Below are positions 9,439 to 23,700 of a stretch of 64,000 nucleotides of DNA, piece by piece. Source of the stretch: Sphagnum compactum (taxonomy: Eukaryota > Bryophyta > Sphagnopsida > Sphagnales); the NCBI GenBank assembly GCA_965153455.1, contig OZ234497.1:13812302-13876301 (forward strand), given 5' to 3'. Made by a program: the position numbers and the translations under genes. How positions within the stretch are numbered: the stretch's first letter is position 1; each line of letters begins with the position of its first letter. Below the pieces are notes generated by a model. The model was not told the origin of the DNA and made no database searches. It worked only from the letters and a program-made list of their open reading frames with translations.

Positions 9439-12400
9439 ATGGCGTGGGGGCCACATGCTGTCATATCCTGCCGCCTGGAGTTTTCCCTCAATAGCACTTT
9501 TTCTCTCAATGCCACTACCTTGAAGAATGTTCCAAGAATTGCTGTGAGAAGATATTCACCCTGTGCAGCTGTTGTTATCTTCTTGCCGGAGAGCCTGAAG
9601 TCTTTGATTGTGCTTGGTCGATCGGCCCCTGTGTGTAATAAATACCTGCTTCCAGTGTCCAGGCGTGATTGCAGGCTCGGGATTCGCTCAGGAGCAGGTG
9701 ATAATGGTGAGACCGGTGAAAGTTTTTATGTTCAGGAAGCCCGAGCTGCAGTTGTGGCAGCGCTGGTGGATGCAGGTCTTGAAGAGGAAGATGCTATCCA
9801 CGTGTCTGAGAACGCACCCGTCTTTCTTCAAAAGCTTGTGGATGAGATGGGCAATGAGGCTGCTGAGGGACTCGAGATTGCGTATGGAGAGGGAGGAGTT
9901 TTCAATTCTGGATTTGAGGTTCAGGCATTGAGTAGGCGGCAGCAATGGAGGGCAGTGCTGGAGAGTGTAGGAGTTCGGGAGCAGCATGTAGACCGAGTCT
10001 CACATTCTTTGTCTACTCTACCGCTCCCAGATTTTTTCAAGAAGGTTTGTTGTCCCGCCCAAGTTACTCCTCGCGGTGACAATACTCCTCTTGTAAAGTA
10101 CGATCCAATTGTTGCTGTAAGAGCAATTCTACCGGTGCTTAGTATTTGACCCTACAAATTAAAATTGGATGAAGAAAAGTCAAACATGCCGGTTAGGCTC
10201 ACCCAGAGTTTTTGCACAGTTTGCTGAGGCTGGTAAAAGGTATGGCAAAGCCTAACTCCGGCCAGAGAAAAGTGTAATACATATGATCTGATTGCAGCTC
10301 CCTGTTTCTGATTGGCTAATCATAATGATTGGTCCAGGTGGTTTGCTGTTAGCAATCTCCCATCTATTTGCAGTCCCAATTTTAATTTTATGGGTGGGGT
10401 TGGAGAGATTAACCCTCTGAGGAGTTAGGCCTGTGATTGTACTGTGCAGGTCAGATATTTGGAGGAGATATTGACATGCATTGACTACAAGGGACAGAGG
10501 TTGGAGGGGAAAATAAGGCTCATGATGATGCGGCTCTCTGTTCCTGCAGATGAAGATCTCCAGCGTGCTCTATCTTTCTTTGAAAAGGTTTTTGCTGAAG
10601 CTTGGATGCATTGCAGTGGCCATTGTTTGCACCACCATGCTGCTGGAATTGAATTTTGTTTTTGAATTCACAGTTCTTCTATCTGTCAGCAGTGATTCAA
10701 AGTCTACTGACATGAGACTGTTGTATTGGGTGATGGTGAATTTGGTCATCTAGATGGAGGCTCGTCGAGAGGGTCTCAGTGCTCTCAATTCAGCAGCAAA
10801 TGCTGTTGCTCGAGTGATTGAAGACTTTTGGCAAATCTTTCTTTGCAACTTGGAATCTGAGCTGAAGCCTAGGATTGAATACCTGGAAACTCTTGGAGTG
10901 CCAAAGGAGTCGGTGGGGCAGGTTTTGCTAGGTTTCCCACCGGTCCTTTTGAGTGACATTGAAAAAGACCTCAAACCACGTCTTCGAACCTTGAAGAAGG
11001 TCTGAAATTTTTGTTATCTACTTACCTATTTTTTGTTGTTCTTTTCATAATTGGTTGCTCAAAATCCTAGGCAGATTACAGACACTTGACCACACCACTG
11101 TCAAGAGCAGATGAATTCAGCGGTCACTGCTATTCATGATGATGGTGATGGTCTGATACTTTGAGTGATGTTCACAAGGTTTTGACTGTGCTCATCCTTC
11201 TTGTGTTAGTTTTGCTTTTGCTGGAACCGACATAACAGTTACCTTCAAATCATTATTCTGCAATTTTCTTTGCAATTTCAGAGATTTGAATTTTTCATCA
11301 TTTGTTCACATGAGGCTTGTAATGGACTGTTGCTCTGTCATGGAGAGTTCATACCAAATAGTTGTTTTTCACTGTGAAGCCTGAACACTTTCTCTTTTGT
11401 TCTTCACTGTTGATGGTCTTTCCCATGATGGACTACAAAACATGGGTTGGTTTGTGACTGTTGAAGAAACTCACAGAAGTATCACAAAGATGTGAGGTTT
11501 TGCGGGGAAGAAACTGATAAATTCAATTTTTTGTGCTCTAGGTAGGGGTGCGTGCAAGAGATCTGGGAAGGATGGTTGTGAGGTACCCTTGGCTACTAAG
11601 CCAAAGTGTGCAGACTAATGTTGATGATACTGTCACATTCCTCAACTCTATCAAGGTGCCTAGGGATACTTCCCATGACACCTAAAAGTTTTCAAAGTGT
11701 ACAATGCAAGTATCCATATTGGTAGTGATGAAAGTTCTTTAGTAAAGTGACGCAATAGTAGTATGCCTACATTTGCATTCAGTCGTCTTCAAGGAAGCAC
11801 CATCTTGCAACTGTCTGGAGGGAACTAATTTATATTAGTCAGTCTGCTCTTGCTTTTGGTTTTGGGATTGGCACAGGACTTGTCAGAAGGTGGCTTACAG
11901 GATGTCTCATGTGTTGCATGATTCAGGTTCCAGGGGGTGAAGTAGATCGAGCAATTACAAGATGTCCACAACTTGTGGGAAGTTCTGCTACAAGGACGAT
12001 GCAACCTGTTGTTCACTGCCTTAACACTCTGGGTGTGAAGAGTAAACGACTAGGTCGAGTTATTGCACGTAGCCCCCAACTACTTCTTTTCACACCTCGA
12101 GAGTTGAATGAGGTGATTTTTGTTTAGTCTATGCTTTTCTCTTGGTGCTTACAAGGGGGAGGTGATAAATTTCAAACTGCAGATTTTTCCACATGCAGAT
12201 GTCAGAAAGTGTTCATAAAGTGTTCGTGAGTCCATTTCCATTCTTTGAGAAGGAGAATGAAAATCTAGTAGGGTTGTGATATGATAGTTACTTGACTGTG
12301 ACAAAAGCAACTGAGACTTTGGATGGAATCAACCATAAGAGTTTGTGTATGTGGAAGAAGCAGGTGGTGGAATTTTTGGAGGAATTGGGTGTGGAGAGAA

Positions 12401-13171
12401 GTGACATGGGTGGCATGTTGCGAAGGTCACCAGAATTGTTTGCATCAAATGTCAAATTAACACTACAAAGAAAGGTAGAGTTCCTGCAAAATCTTGGTGT
12501 AAGGAAGGAGCATGTCTGGCGAGTGTTGCGTGCGTATCCAGAGATGCTCTCCTTGAGTGTGGAGGATGCATTACAACCCCGGTTGGTTCCCAGTCTTTTT
12601 CCATCTATGAAATGCAACATGCAAAACTCTAGACATGGTTTTTGGAAGCAGTGAAAATCAATTCAGCAGCACCCACAAACAGAAACACAACTCAGATATC
12701 GATTGAAGTTGCAAAAGGTATCATTAACTTGGATAGTCTGCACCTTCAGGAGCAAGCTTATATGTTTTTACAAATGGTAAGTTTCCAAACTCGGTAATTG
12801 CTGCCTCATGTTCTTTACCCTTCTGGATGACTATTTGTTTCTCCAGGATGGATTACTTGCAAAGGAGAGGACTCAGCAGAAAGGAGGTGGTATTGATGGT
12901 TGGGCGCTTCCCACCTATTCTGGGTTACACAATTGATGCAGTACTGAAACCAAAGCTTGACTTTTTAGTTGAAAAAATGGGGCGATCAGTAGATGAGGTA
13001 GTGGCATATCCACGTTTCTTCAGCTACTCTCTTGAGAAGAAAATTGCACCCAGGGCACGAGTCATTGCCAATCGAGGGATAAGTTGCGATCTCCAGTCAA
13101 TGCTGGCCAAAAATAATGATCAGTTTGCCTATGAATTTCTAGGAGTAGGTCACTTGCTAATCCCTCCCTGA
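9439..13171 (+). CDS. mTERF-family organelle gene-expression factor
   Basis: Seven exons: 9439-10044, 10450-10587, 10754-10999, 11542-11655, 11927-12112, 12364-12581 and 12847-13171. Every junction is GT-AG and the phases close to 610 residues. The N-terminus is low in acidic residues and has Ser, Arg and Leu, compatible with a plastid or mitochondrial transit peptide. From about residue 250 the mTERF repeat recurs: YLETLGVPKESVGQVLLGFP, FLEELGVERSDMGGMLRRSP, FLQNLGVRKEHVWRVLRAYP and YLQRRGLSRKEVVLMVGRFP. It ends with the family's usual PRFFSYSLEKKIAPRARVI. Such proteins bind organelle nucleic acid and act in transcription, splicing or RNA maturation. The first six introns follow codon boundaries except the last (phase 2). 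The exact plant mTERF subtype is not assigned. The N-terminal region (about residues 80-200) looks lineage-specific. Confidence 0.94.
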
Positions 13172-14719
13172 GGTTTGTCCAAATGAAAAAACCTGCAAAA
13201 CCTTTGAGCTCCTCTGTATGTGTGTGACAAAAGACAAAACACCATTTTTGTAGCTAGTTTGATGAGAATCAAATGTGGTGGATGGACAAACACTCTAGAG
13301 GTGTTTGTTTTTCCTCACATATTTATGATGACCAGAACCCCCATGGCTGGGGAAGAAAGGTCTGGATTAATCCAATGTCATATAGTGTACAAATAAATGA
13401 GAAATGTGAATTACTCTTTAGTCATTTTTCAAAAAGCATCCAAAGTCAGTTAAACTAATATTTCATGATTATTTAGCTTAGCTTTGAAAGGGAAGTTTTC
13501 AAAGGGTATGTGAGAAAAAGGTAGAGATGATGGTAAAGGAGGTGAAAGTTTTGAAAGGGTATTTGAAAATAGTTATGAAGGTAATAATAAAGTTCATTTA
13601 TGTAGGTTGGCACGGAAAGGAACTGAGGTAAGGATAGGCTTGGAAGATTCATTTCTAGAGCACACAAAAACTCTAACATTATCATCTCTTGAATGGCTTG
13701 AAGCCATAGACACTGAATAAATCCAGAGAACAGAGTAGGTCTCCTTCACTGTCAATAGTTAGTTACCAAAGCTGCGTATGGAATGGCTTCCTCAAAAGCG
13801 AACTGTGTGTACCTGGGGTGGTCTTGTACAAAAATTTTGGGCACAAGATTTTTGGTTACAGAATTCTCGATTCAAGTGCAGCTGCACTTTCATTCAATTG
13901 CAACAATCGTTAGATCGCTTCATTTCGCAAGAATTGCGTTCGATTCGCCGAATTTGCCCTGGTGTGAAGAAAAGCTTGATCGGGGAACGAGAAACGTCAG
14001 CTCCGGCAGTTGGCCGTTACTACTCCATACACGAAATACTTACCCAACACTCACTCATTCGGCATAGTATCATACTCTTTGTGTCTTTATTATACAAGGA
14101 TAGTTTCATAAGATGCAACTCGGCAGCAATCCATGCGGAATACTTACACTTTGAAGGAGACATGAGGTTGCTCAAATCTTGCCGTTGTTGAATGGCTTCT
14201 CTTGCCATGCATATATTCTGAAACGAAGTTGCAAGATCTGTTGTTAATTGCGTTTTCTTTTGTATTGTACGATTCTTCCGGCATCATTTGTGATTTCTAG
14301 CGATTCTGAGTCGAGTTGACGGAGATGTTTGCTTAGTTTCTTTTGTTCTTTCCTTGTTAATCCAAGTCCTCGTTTTCTGTTACGATCACAGTGTCTGTAG
14401 AGGACATAAATTTTCTTGTTTGCTTTGGTTAGACTAAGCTCTTCCGTCTGGGTTCCGTCTCTTCAAGAAAATAATTGCGATCCCTGGCACAAAAGAATGA
14501 AAGGGAGCGGGTACCGTGCACCACGCCAATGGCGCAATGGAAGGGGCGTTCAAAGATTTCACTTTTTTTAGCACCCTCGGTGTATGCCGTTTTGCCATGC
14601 AAACGGAGCTCCGCACATGAAGCAGAGATCTGTGCAGATGTGAGGAGTGGTGGCAACCTGATGTGATAAGCCTTTTGGTGCACATTGAAGTAGATCGAAA
14701 GTGAAGAGAAGTAAGTCAA
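13172..14719. other. Spacer between the mTERF and FAM184-like genes
   Basis: Should contain the mTERF 3' UTR and the promoter of the next gene. Short ORFs on both strands have no recognisable features. Confidence 0.5.
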
Positions 14720-17700
14720 GTGCGGCAGATGGAAGTGGAGGCCACGGGGAGGAGGAGCAGCAGAAGTAGCGAGCAATCGCTGGAGGCATGGGCGGGGCTG
14801 GAAGACCGCATGGCCACCAAGCTAGCACAACTCATGCGCCTGTTGCAACATTTCAACGATGTCTCTAAACACGATGCTCAATCGGAGAACTCCGATGAGG
14901 TCCTCCCTGCAACCTCCTACCTTTTCCCTCTCTGTATTGAACCCGTTGAGGACCAAAAAAAAAGCCTTGTTCCTGAAGCACATTGTTATGTTGGAGATGA
15001 ATGCAACGCTTGATTTGATACATGATGGCGCTTTCTTTGCATGTGTGCAAGAAAGTACGTGCAGTGGAAGGGCATCCTGATTGGACAGAGCCCTGGGGAG
15101 CATGAGAGTGAAATACAAGACATATTGCGAGAGACAGCCTCGCGCGTGAAGGCATTCAAGGATGCCATGACTCTTGAGATTTACGAATGCCGCACCCAGG
15201 AGGCAGTAGAGGTCTTGCTATAAATTCCAACCTGGGATTGGTCAATAGATTTCGAGAATGCCAGCATTTTCCAAGAAGAAGTAGCTGTGATTTCAGAATG
15301 TAGACGATAACCATGTGCAGGAAAGCAGATCTGTGAGTTCCTTGGCAGTCTTGGCATAGAATTCCGTTTGATCAGTCTCAATTTTGTTGAAGTGATGTTG
15401 TGGCCATGTCAAGGAAGGCATTTGCGAAGCAACATGAGAATGAGAAACGTGCATTGCAGAAGGAGCTTGATTCTGCTAATTCGGTTTGTTTTCATATGGA
15501 CCAAAACTTGATTTGATGCATTGGTGGTTTCGAAGATAACTCTTCTTGCAATGAATTATGACCGAGGATGCATGACTCATGCAAAGGTGAAATATTTGTA
15601 GAGATGAAGGCAGCTCGCTCAATTTGTGCACCAGAAAATTCTCATCTTTTTGTAACCCCTTGCTTCACATGGAAAAGATTGCATGAATAAGTGCAGATGA
15701 GGGATTTCCAAACCATCAACAACGCATGTGTGCATTGACCATACTGATTGGTAACTCTCCTTAGTCAGCTCCTTTATGCAGTTTATGGAGCTCCTCCCTG
15801 TGCTGACAGCTGCATTGCTTCTGCAGAGGGAAAAACAGAATGAGGACCGCCTCAAAGAGACTCATGGATCCTTTGCAGCACTTAACAAGCATGTGCAGAC
15901 ATTGCAAAGGTTTTAAACATCCACTTGATTGATCATCAATTTCATATGTATTGAGGATTTCCTGATGAAGATGTCTGATGCTGGAATTGCTGTTTGGACC
16001 TCCTAGCATTTGAAGATTTCTTAGCATGTCCATCTGCACCCATGCCCTTGGCTAAGTATATCTTGCAGCCACTTTTTCTTTCTCCTGCAATGGTTTCTTC
16101 TTCTGTCAAATTCTTGTTTCTTTGGTCTCTTCGGCTAAATTTTGCATTATCAATTGCATCTAGGGGATAAGAGCACTCACAGCATTCTACTCCTGGTAAC
16201 TTAGAATTCATGCCTCATAGCTTGAGAGTGAATAGGACTTCTTCACCCATGCAATTTGGTACAAGTCACAGTAACAAGATGGAAATGCAGCACCGATTAT
16301 GATAAACCTTGATGAGAGATTGAGTCTATGGCACTTGCTGCACTTGGATATCTCAGGAAAGTAGAGGAACTGGAGAAGGAACTTACTGGAAAAAGTCATG
16401 AGCTTGAGACAGTTTCTGCTTCTTTGAAGAAGACTATTAAGGTTCACACTCTTTCATTGCCATCATTTCTGTTTTTCTTTTGTGTGAGACTCTACCCTGT
16501 GTTGCTCAGATTAAGGGTTTGCAAGTGCAATATGAGATTGACATTCTGCCTTCTAGGATCCCATGACAGCCTGAGTGGAATTGCCCTCTGAGGCCATGAT
16601 TATGTCAACCTGGGAAGGGCCATTTCTTCACTTTAATAAGGGAAGATTACAGTGACAGAAATGTGTCACAGCTTACACAACCTAAAATTTGAGAGGTGGA
16701 AGTGACATTGTGGCACCTGAAAATTCACTGTCTGCTTGCATTGATCCACTTGAACAGGAGTATCAAGAGCTCAAATCAATGCATCAAGAGGAGGTGGGCA
16801 AACATCTGTCTCAATTTTACAACACTTGTGCTAGTGGCTGGCATTCTCAATATGCTCTTTAGTGATATGTGCACAACATCTCCAGAGAGAAAATAATAGT
16901 GAGCTCTGGACTGTGATGGAGGGAGGACTACTGTAACCTGTGCATCATTGGGAAGCAGATTGAGAGACAGAAGATCCATACTGAGCAGATGCTCACCAAC
17001 ATCCTTAACGAAGGTCAAAATGAGCTCTTGATAGCAACTCAGAAGCATCAATTGAGGGAGTCGGAAATAAGGGACATATACGAAGAGGAAAGAATATCAC
17101 ACCGGAAGTATGTTGAGGTGTGTGAGGAATTACAACAGATTAGTTTGCTTGTGGGCCATTTTGTGGCTTCTTTCCTTCTGTAGAGCAGAATGCTTAGTTC
17201 AATATTGACATCATAGATTCAATCAATTCTCCAGGGCTAATTCATTTTTTGTAACCTTTAGATTTGTGTCTGTGATGATGCGTATGTCATCTCCAAGGGT
17301 GATAATATGTTGGTAGTCAATGTCTTTCAGAAGAGACCCATGTTTTGGAGGCCCAGAATGTTATTAATGTTGTTGAAGAATTGTCCTATTTAAATGCATG
17401 CTACTTTGTGCTTGCTTTTGCATGTGGTGGATTTAGGGGATGCTGGCTCTTCACAGAGAAGAGATAAATAGACTAAAGGTATGTTTGCAAGGGCCCTCCT
17501 GATCCTCCTCTTGAAATATAGCTTGCATAAATACATTTCGTGGAAGTCCATCCTAATGTAAGGCACAGCATGACAACTTCCTTCTACTGTTCCTGCTGTA
17601 TCATCTCATAACTTTTAAATGTAGGAAATGAGTAAAACAAGTCAGGTCAGTGTTGTGCACGTGCTGGTAAAAAAAATTCTGAATTTCATTCTGGGATGTG

Positions 17701-20700
17701 CTCTTTGTCATTGGTGTGATGTCAAACACAATGAAGAGGTTTCTCATATCTTCTCTTTGGTATACTTTTTGACAGGTAGACCACAGTAACATGGTCAACG
17801 ATTGTTGCCGTACACATGCTTCAATTGAATCTGGGTGGCGACATCAGGTTTGAATCCTTGAAAGTTCATGAGTTTCTCACTTGACTTTGACATTGATGGT
17901 CTCCTGTTGTTGAATCTTTGTAGCAAATACAGATGACATCAGCTTTCACTCATCAGCCTATGTGGCTTCAATGCAGTGATGTGCCTAAATGGTGCCTATT
18001 ACATTTACTCTTCTGGCACCCTTGCTGAAAAGCTTTTAGAAATCCTCAACATCATTGGAATCTGTAAATGTTTCTCGTTTCTAATGGTCTCCATTCTGAG
18101 GCTTGTTTCCCATAAAACCCATAAAATGGCAAAATTGTAGCAAACACGGCCCACCACTAAAGTATTTGAAACCTTGCTCTGTGATTGTTTTTCACTCAGG
18201 AACAGAGCCTCCAGAAAGAACTTCTAGTTGCAGGCCAGGATAAGGATTCTCACCTCCATGAGATGTTGAGTATGCAAAGGAAAGTTCAAGAATCGGAGGA
18301 TCTATTAAAATCCACAGAAAGAAGCTTGAATAATGTGCGTGACACCACTGTTTGGAGAGAATGAAGGGAAAAAGAGTGATCCCTTTAAGGATACCATCTG
18401 TTATATTTCTATCCTGTGCAATGACTACCCTGACATGCTGCAAAACTCAAGAGAACCAATTTGATTGAACACAACAATACAGAACTGGGTAGGAAAAATT
18501 GGAAGGGATGATGCTAGCTGCAGTGTGGAAGTTCTTTGTGCTGGAAAATTTGAGATCCAATAGCAATCAGGGACTGCTTGAGATGGGGATTCAGGCAGAG
18601 CAAGCTAGAGCAGACATGGAGGGTGCCCTTGAATCTGCACAATCAGAGGTCAAGCAACTGGTAAATTTGTAATTGTCTCTTACAACCTTGCACCTTGTGT
18701 CATATTACATTTCATGACTCTTATATGGTTATCTGTAGAGAAGTGTAAGCTATCCCACTTGTAAGGAGTCCCCAGATGAAAGGATTTGGAGGTCTTGGAG
18801 GTTCCATAGTTCCAGATGAACAATTCACTTTTTTGGACAACCAAATGAACATCCAAAGGTGCATGAAACTTCAAGTTCAGGAGACCAGCTTATAGTCAGA
18901 TCCATGAAAGATCAATAACAACGATGCTTATTGCTCCTGATACAGAGAGACGGTCTACAAATGGCACAAAACGAGAGGGACCATCTCTCAGCTGCCCTGA
19001 ATGAAGTGAAGCAGGAGGCGCAGTAAGAAAATCTCTGCCTTTCAATTTCCTTGTTTATTCAACTCAAGGATTCAACTACCTTATCAAAATAGTTGTTTGT
19101 GATTTGTTCCCCACCAAGAAAGGTAGATCTTTGTTTACAATGGCGACAAGGAACTGTCTCACAGGCCCAATTTGATCTAATAATGATTGCTAGGACTCCT
19201 AACTCAAGATTGTCCCAAATATTAATGAACCTAATTGATTTCTTGCAATTTTCTTCAGTTGTCAGCTTGTTTTATTTGAGCTAAGTCTGCTTCATAGATA
19301 GTTTATTAATTAAGCACATTTGGGGATGGATTTTTCTGTTTATTCATTGTGCAGAGATGCTAAAGCTTTGGTAGGTCATCATACACTGCTGGATCAGGCT
19401 ATTCACAAGTCTTAATATCTAAATTGTCCTTGATTCTCCCTTGTCTAGATCTGCATCTTTTTCATGGTCTTGTCTGCTTGATATCATACTGCTTATACGA
19501 TAAATCATGAGAAGCTGAAACTTTTTGCTTGCAGATGCATGTGCAATTCTTGTTTGAATATTTTGCCAAGGAACTGTTTTTCATTCTTTATGTTGGTGAT
19601 CTCAAGTGCTTAATTGTAGGTGAATGAACTGCAATACAATATTGCTACCACCCGCAAAGACCTACAGGTGATGTCATTGGATATCAAGCAACTGGAAAAA
19701 GAGGTAGCAAATCTGGCCCCTGTTGGCTCAATCTTTTCTGGTTTGTTTTTCTTTGTCTAAAGAATGTTCCTGAAGTTCATTATGATAACAGTATTTCATG
19801 TCGATGGTCAATTGTTTGTGCTGCAACACATTACAGCAGTCACAGGGTTGTGGCTTTGAAACAGTTACTTGACTCAAATGCCAAGTTTAAAGTCAAGGAA
19901 GCGGAAGAAAGGCAGTTCAGAATGGAGCTTGATTTGCAACAACAGCAAGCAACTGCAAAGATATCCCAGCTACAGATGGAGGGTAATGCTCAGGTGAGCT
20001 TAGTTGTGCATTGCCAGAGTCAATGTCTCATTTTGCAGATGCAGTTACATTATCCATTCTCTGCTCACCTTTTGTCTTGCTATAACTTCTCCAGACATTC
20101 ACTGCCAAGTCACAAATTTTGTCTTATCATGTTGACTGCAGTAAGATTCTAGTGCTTCTGAGTTGACACACTGAAGTGGAAATGGCAGTAATGTCTGGAT
20201 AAATCTGTGCAGGGGGAGTGGGAAAGCTGGAAATATCTCCTGTTCCTGAACCCTCTACATGCTTCTGAGAGATTGAAAGGTGAGGAAGTTTGGTCTCAAG
20301 TCAGTTGGGATGGGGGGTTGACAAGTAGCTAATTACATGTAATGTTAACTGTGAGTAAGCAGAATGAGATGTCAGTTCAAGAAGTAAAAGCAATAATGGA
20401 ATCACGTCTACGAGAACAGGTTCAGGCCCATGAAGATAGTCTTGAAAGCCTACACAGAGCATTCGCTGCCAAGGTACATGAAACTTGCACAAGGTCACAT
20501 ATTTTTTGTTCTTTAAAAAGCGATTCATTAAAGAACATTCAACTTCAGAATTTTCATGTATTTTCAACTAGCAGGTATTGCAGGCAACATGATCCCTTGA
20601 ATTTGGTCTTTTGCTCCAAAGGGGATCTTACTCTTGGATACACCAATCAAATGCATTCATTCACTTCAATCTGTCAGCTGATTTTCAAACTCTTCTCCAG

Positions 20701-23700
20701 GTCCCCATTGAAGGATTTACTCTGACTAGTTCCTGAGCTTGGTGATTCATTGCAGTTGGAGGACCAGAAGAAAGGTGGAAGGCTGCAGCTGGCATCCATG
20801 GAGGAAAGCTTACAGAGACAACGACGTAAGAACAAAAGAATCCATGACAGCTCTCTTCTATCCCTCTTCTATGTGGGTACAGTCCATTCTCAAATTTCAT
20901 TTCCAATGCAGGGGATGAGGAAGAGCACAAAAGCCAGTTGCATTCAAGACATCTTTCAGTCCTGAAAGAGATGGATGCCAAGCTTCAGGAACAGGAGAAT
21001 AAGTCCCTGAATTATGCATTGGCCAGTGAGAAGAAAGTACTTCCTCTATACCTGAGACTGCATTGCCACAGTTGTGTAAAGTTTAAGACTACCTTTGGCA
21101 AAAAAATTCCTGCAGTTACAGGAACCATCAATACTGAGCAAACTGAAAGAAAAGGGAGAAATCTTGTATAGGAGGTGCAAAGTGGAAGCAGTTGATAATT
21201 CTGAAATCCTAACTAATGTTGTTGTGTCTGGGACAAAATCTGCATTCCAAGCTCAGGAGGTCATACTAAATATCCTTATCCAATCATCAATTCTTCATCT
21301 TGTCACCTTGCACCAGGTTGAGAAACTTCAGAAAAGGATAGAGGCACTAGAAAACTCAGGAGCCCTCTTTGAAGATGTCTTTCATGCATTGTCAGAGGAA
21401 GTACATCGACACACACAGCAGTCTGAGCAGGTTCAATTTCTAGATCCTTGTCACTCTTGTTGCAGCACATCAAATTTTCCCTTGCATGTCTTGATACATG
21501 TATCAGCAACAGCTCTTGTCTTGTACTTATCTTCTCTTTCTATAATTTCCAAACAGACATTTTGGGGATATTTCAGTCACATGAATTTCTTATTTACTGT
21601 TGGGCTGCAACTCATTTAGTTTCTTCACTTTGTGCAACTTCCCAGGCTTGTTCAGCACTGAATGAAGAGCTACAAGAGTCTCATCGTAGGTACTTGCAGC
21701 TTGAGCACTATGCAGAGCATCTCAAAGAGGAGGTATGTGTTTGGATTCTGTTGCCTGCACACATTTGTTATTGAGCATTTTTCATTTATGACGAATCTGG
21801 GATGAGTTTATATATCATCCCCATGCTTCTTCTGTTGCCAGGATTTGCAACCACTGAAATGATATATAAGACTACAGGTAGGACATGAGTGAGAAGGGTC
21901 CCAATGAGAGCTCCTCTTGATTTGACATTGCATAGCAGTAAAAGCATTCATTTCTCTTCCCAAAAGAACTTGATCATCTAAGCAGGCAGTTATAATCACT
22001 CTAGAGGTTGTGATGGGTGTAAGACTTGGGCCAGAGAGAACCAGCAGGTGGATGAAGTCTCAAGAGTGAAACAAAAGATTGCAGAGCAAGAGAGAGCATA
22101 CCAAGAGGCAATGTCTTCAGCACAGGAGGGGTTTTCTGCTGAGCTTCAACAGTTAGGATTTTTTACACAGGAGATTATGCCCCTGATCTAAAAGTTTGTC
22201 TAATTCAAGTTTTCCTTCCAAGGAATGAACCCTTTTTAACCGAAAACCAATGTTGATCTGCTAAAAATGTGGCCCTGTTGGTCCTTTGAACAAGCCCTAT
22301 TGATGACTTCGACATGGATCTTATTTTTGTGTTTAGAAGCTGCTGAACTGATATGTGCTCTGACATTGCCCTTTCTCTTCACATGTCAGGTGTGCTGATG
22401 AGTTGCAAAAACTACAGTCTGAGCATAGGCAAACACTGGCAGAAACAATACAAATTCATGAGGTCACTTTACAAACATGTTCAATCTTACATATGGCTAA
22501 CAAGTGTTGTTCTCTCTCCCTTAGCATTAGTGATAAAACAGTGTGTATACATGTGCTCAACTCAGCACGAGATGGACCATTCTCCTCCTGGGAGATTAAT
22601 CTCTGTATGAATCTTCAAATCATTCATATAACTGGAATCTTTCAAGTATTCAGGTGTCCACTGAAAGTTGCCTTTCCTTTTTTCCATTGCTAACCACACA
22701 ATATCATGTGTAGCTGGAACGGTGCCAACTGCAATCAAGGATGGAGTCAGAAAGGGTATGAGGTTCCTACCCACTCATCTTTGGATTCCTTGTTAATCTG
22801 GAAACAATAATTCAAAGAATCACATGATCGGAGTATTTGCACGGAGAATAATTATCAAAGGCCTGGTTTGATGCTATAGTTACCCATGAAGTAGTCAGCT
22901 AGGAAGAAGTAACTATGTGGCAGGAGGGATGTAGGAAGCTGCAGTATTGGAGCTAGGAGAAAAGCTAGGTGCATACAAGCAAAATAGTGAGTATGAATTT
23001 CATAACCATTGCCATCAACTTTCCTTGGAGCATGAGCGAGCCCTTCAGTGTCAGAAGGATGAGATTTCTACGCTGAAACTTACTTTGAAGGTTAGGCCTG
23101 TACTCCCCTTCAATTCACACTGGGCAAGCCATGCAGTAGAGAAATTGGCACAATATGAAGGCCATTCTCCATTCCGCCACCAGGGATGAAATAGAAATTT
23201 ATATGCAGTGAAAGTTAAAATGTCAAATTTAGAATGACATGCTTGAAGGTTGCAAATCTTCTATGAGACAAATGGGTCAAAAGAACGGGGAATGTATTGC
23301 ATCCTCCAGATTGAAAGGGAGAGAGCAAAGGAAGACCTGGAAGCATCCAAGCATGCAGATGCTAATGCATTGGTAGCAAGAATGGTTGAAGTCTCAGAGG
23401 CAGCAAAGTACGAAATAGAGGGTTTGCAAAGGGAGCATATAAGACAACTGATGGAAATGTCAGAGAAGCATCATGGAAGTTTAGAGGATTCCAAAAGGGA
23501 ATGGAGAGAAAATTTGAAGCTAGAAACACAAAAGATGCAAGATTCATTTGTGCAAGAGAGACGACAGGTAGCTATACACCCTGACCATTACTTGCCCCTC
23601 AAATCTCTGCATCCCCTAATTTTGAAACACATAATAAATTAGCTACAACACATATTAGAAAGAATGGAAGCACCAAGAAATTTTGAGGTTATTGGTGGTC

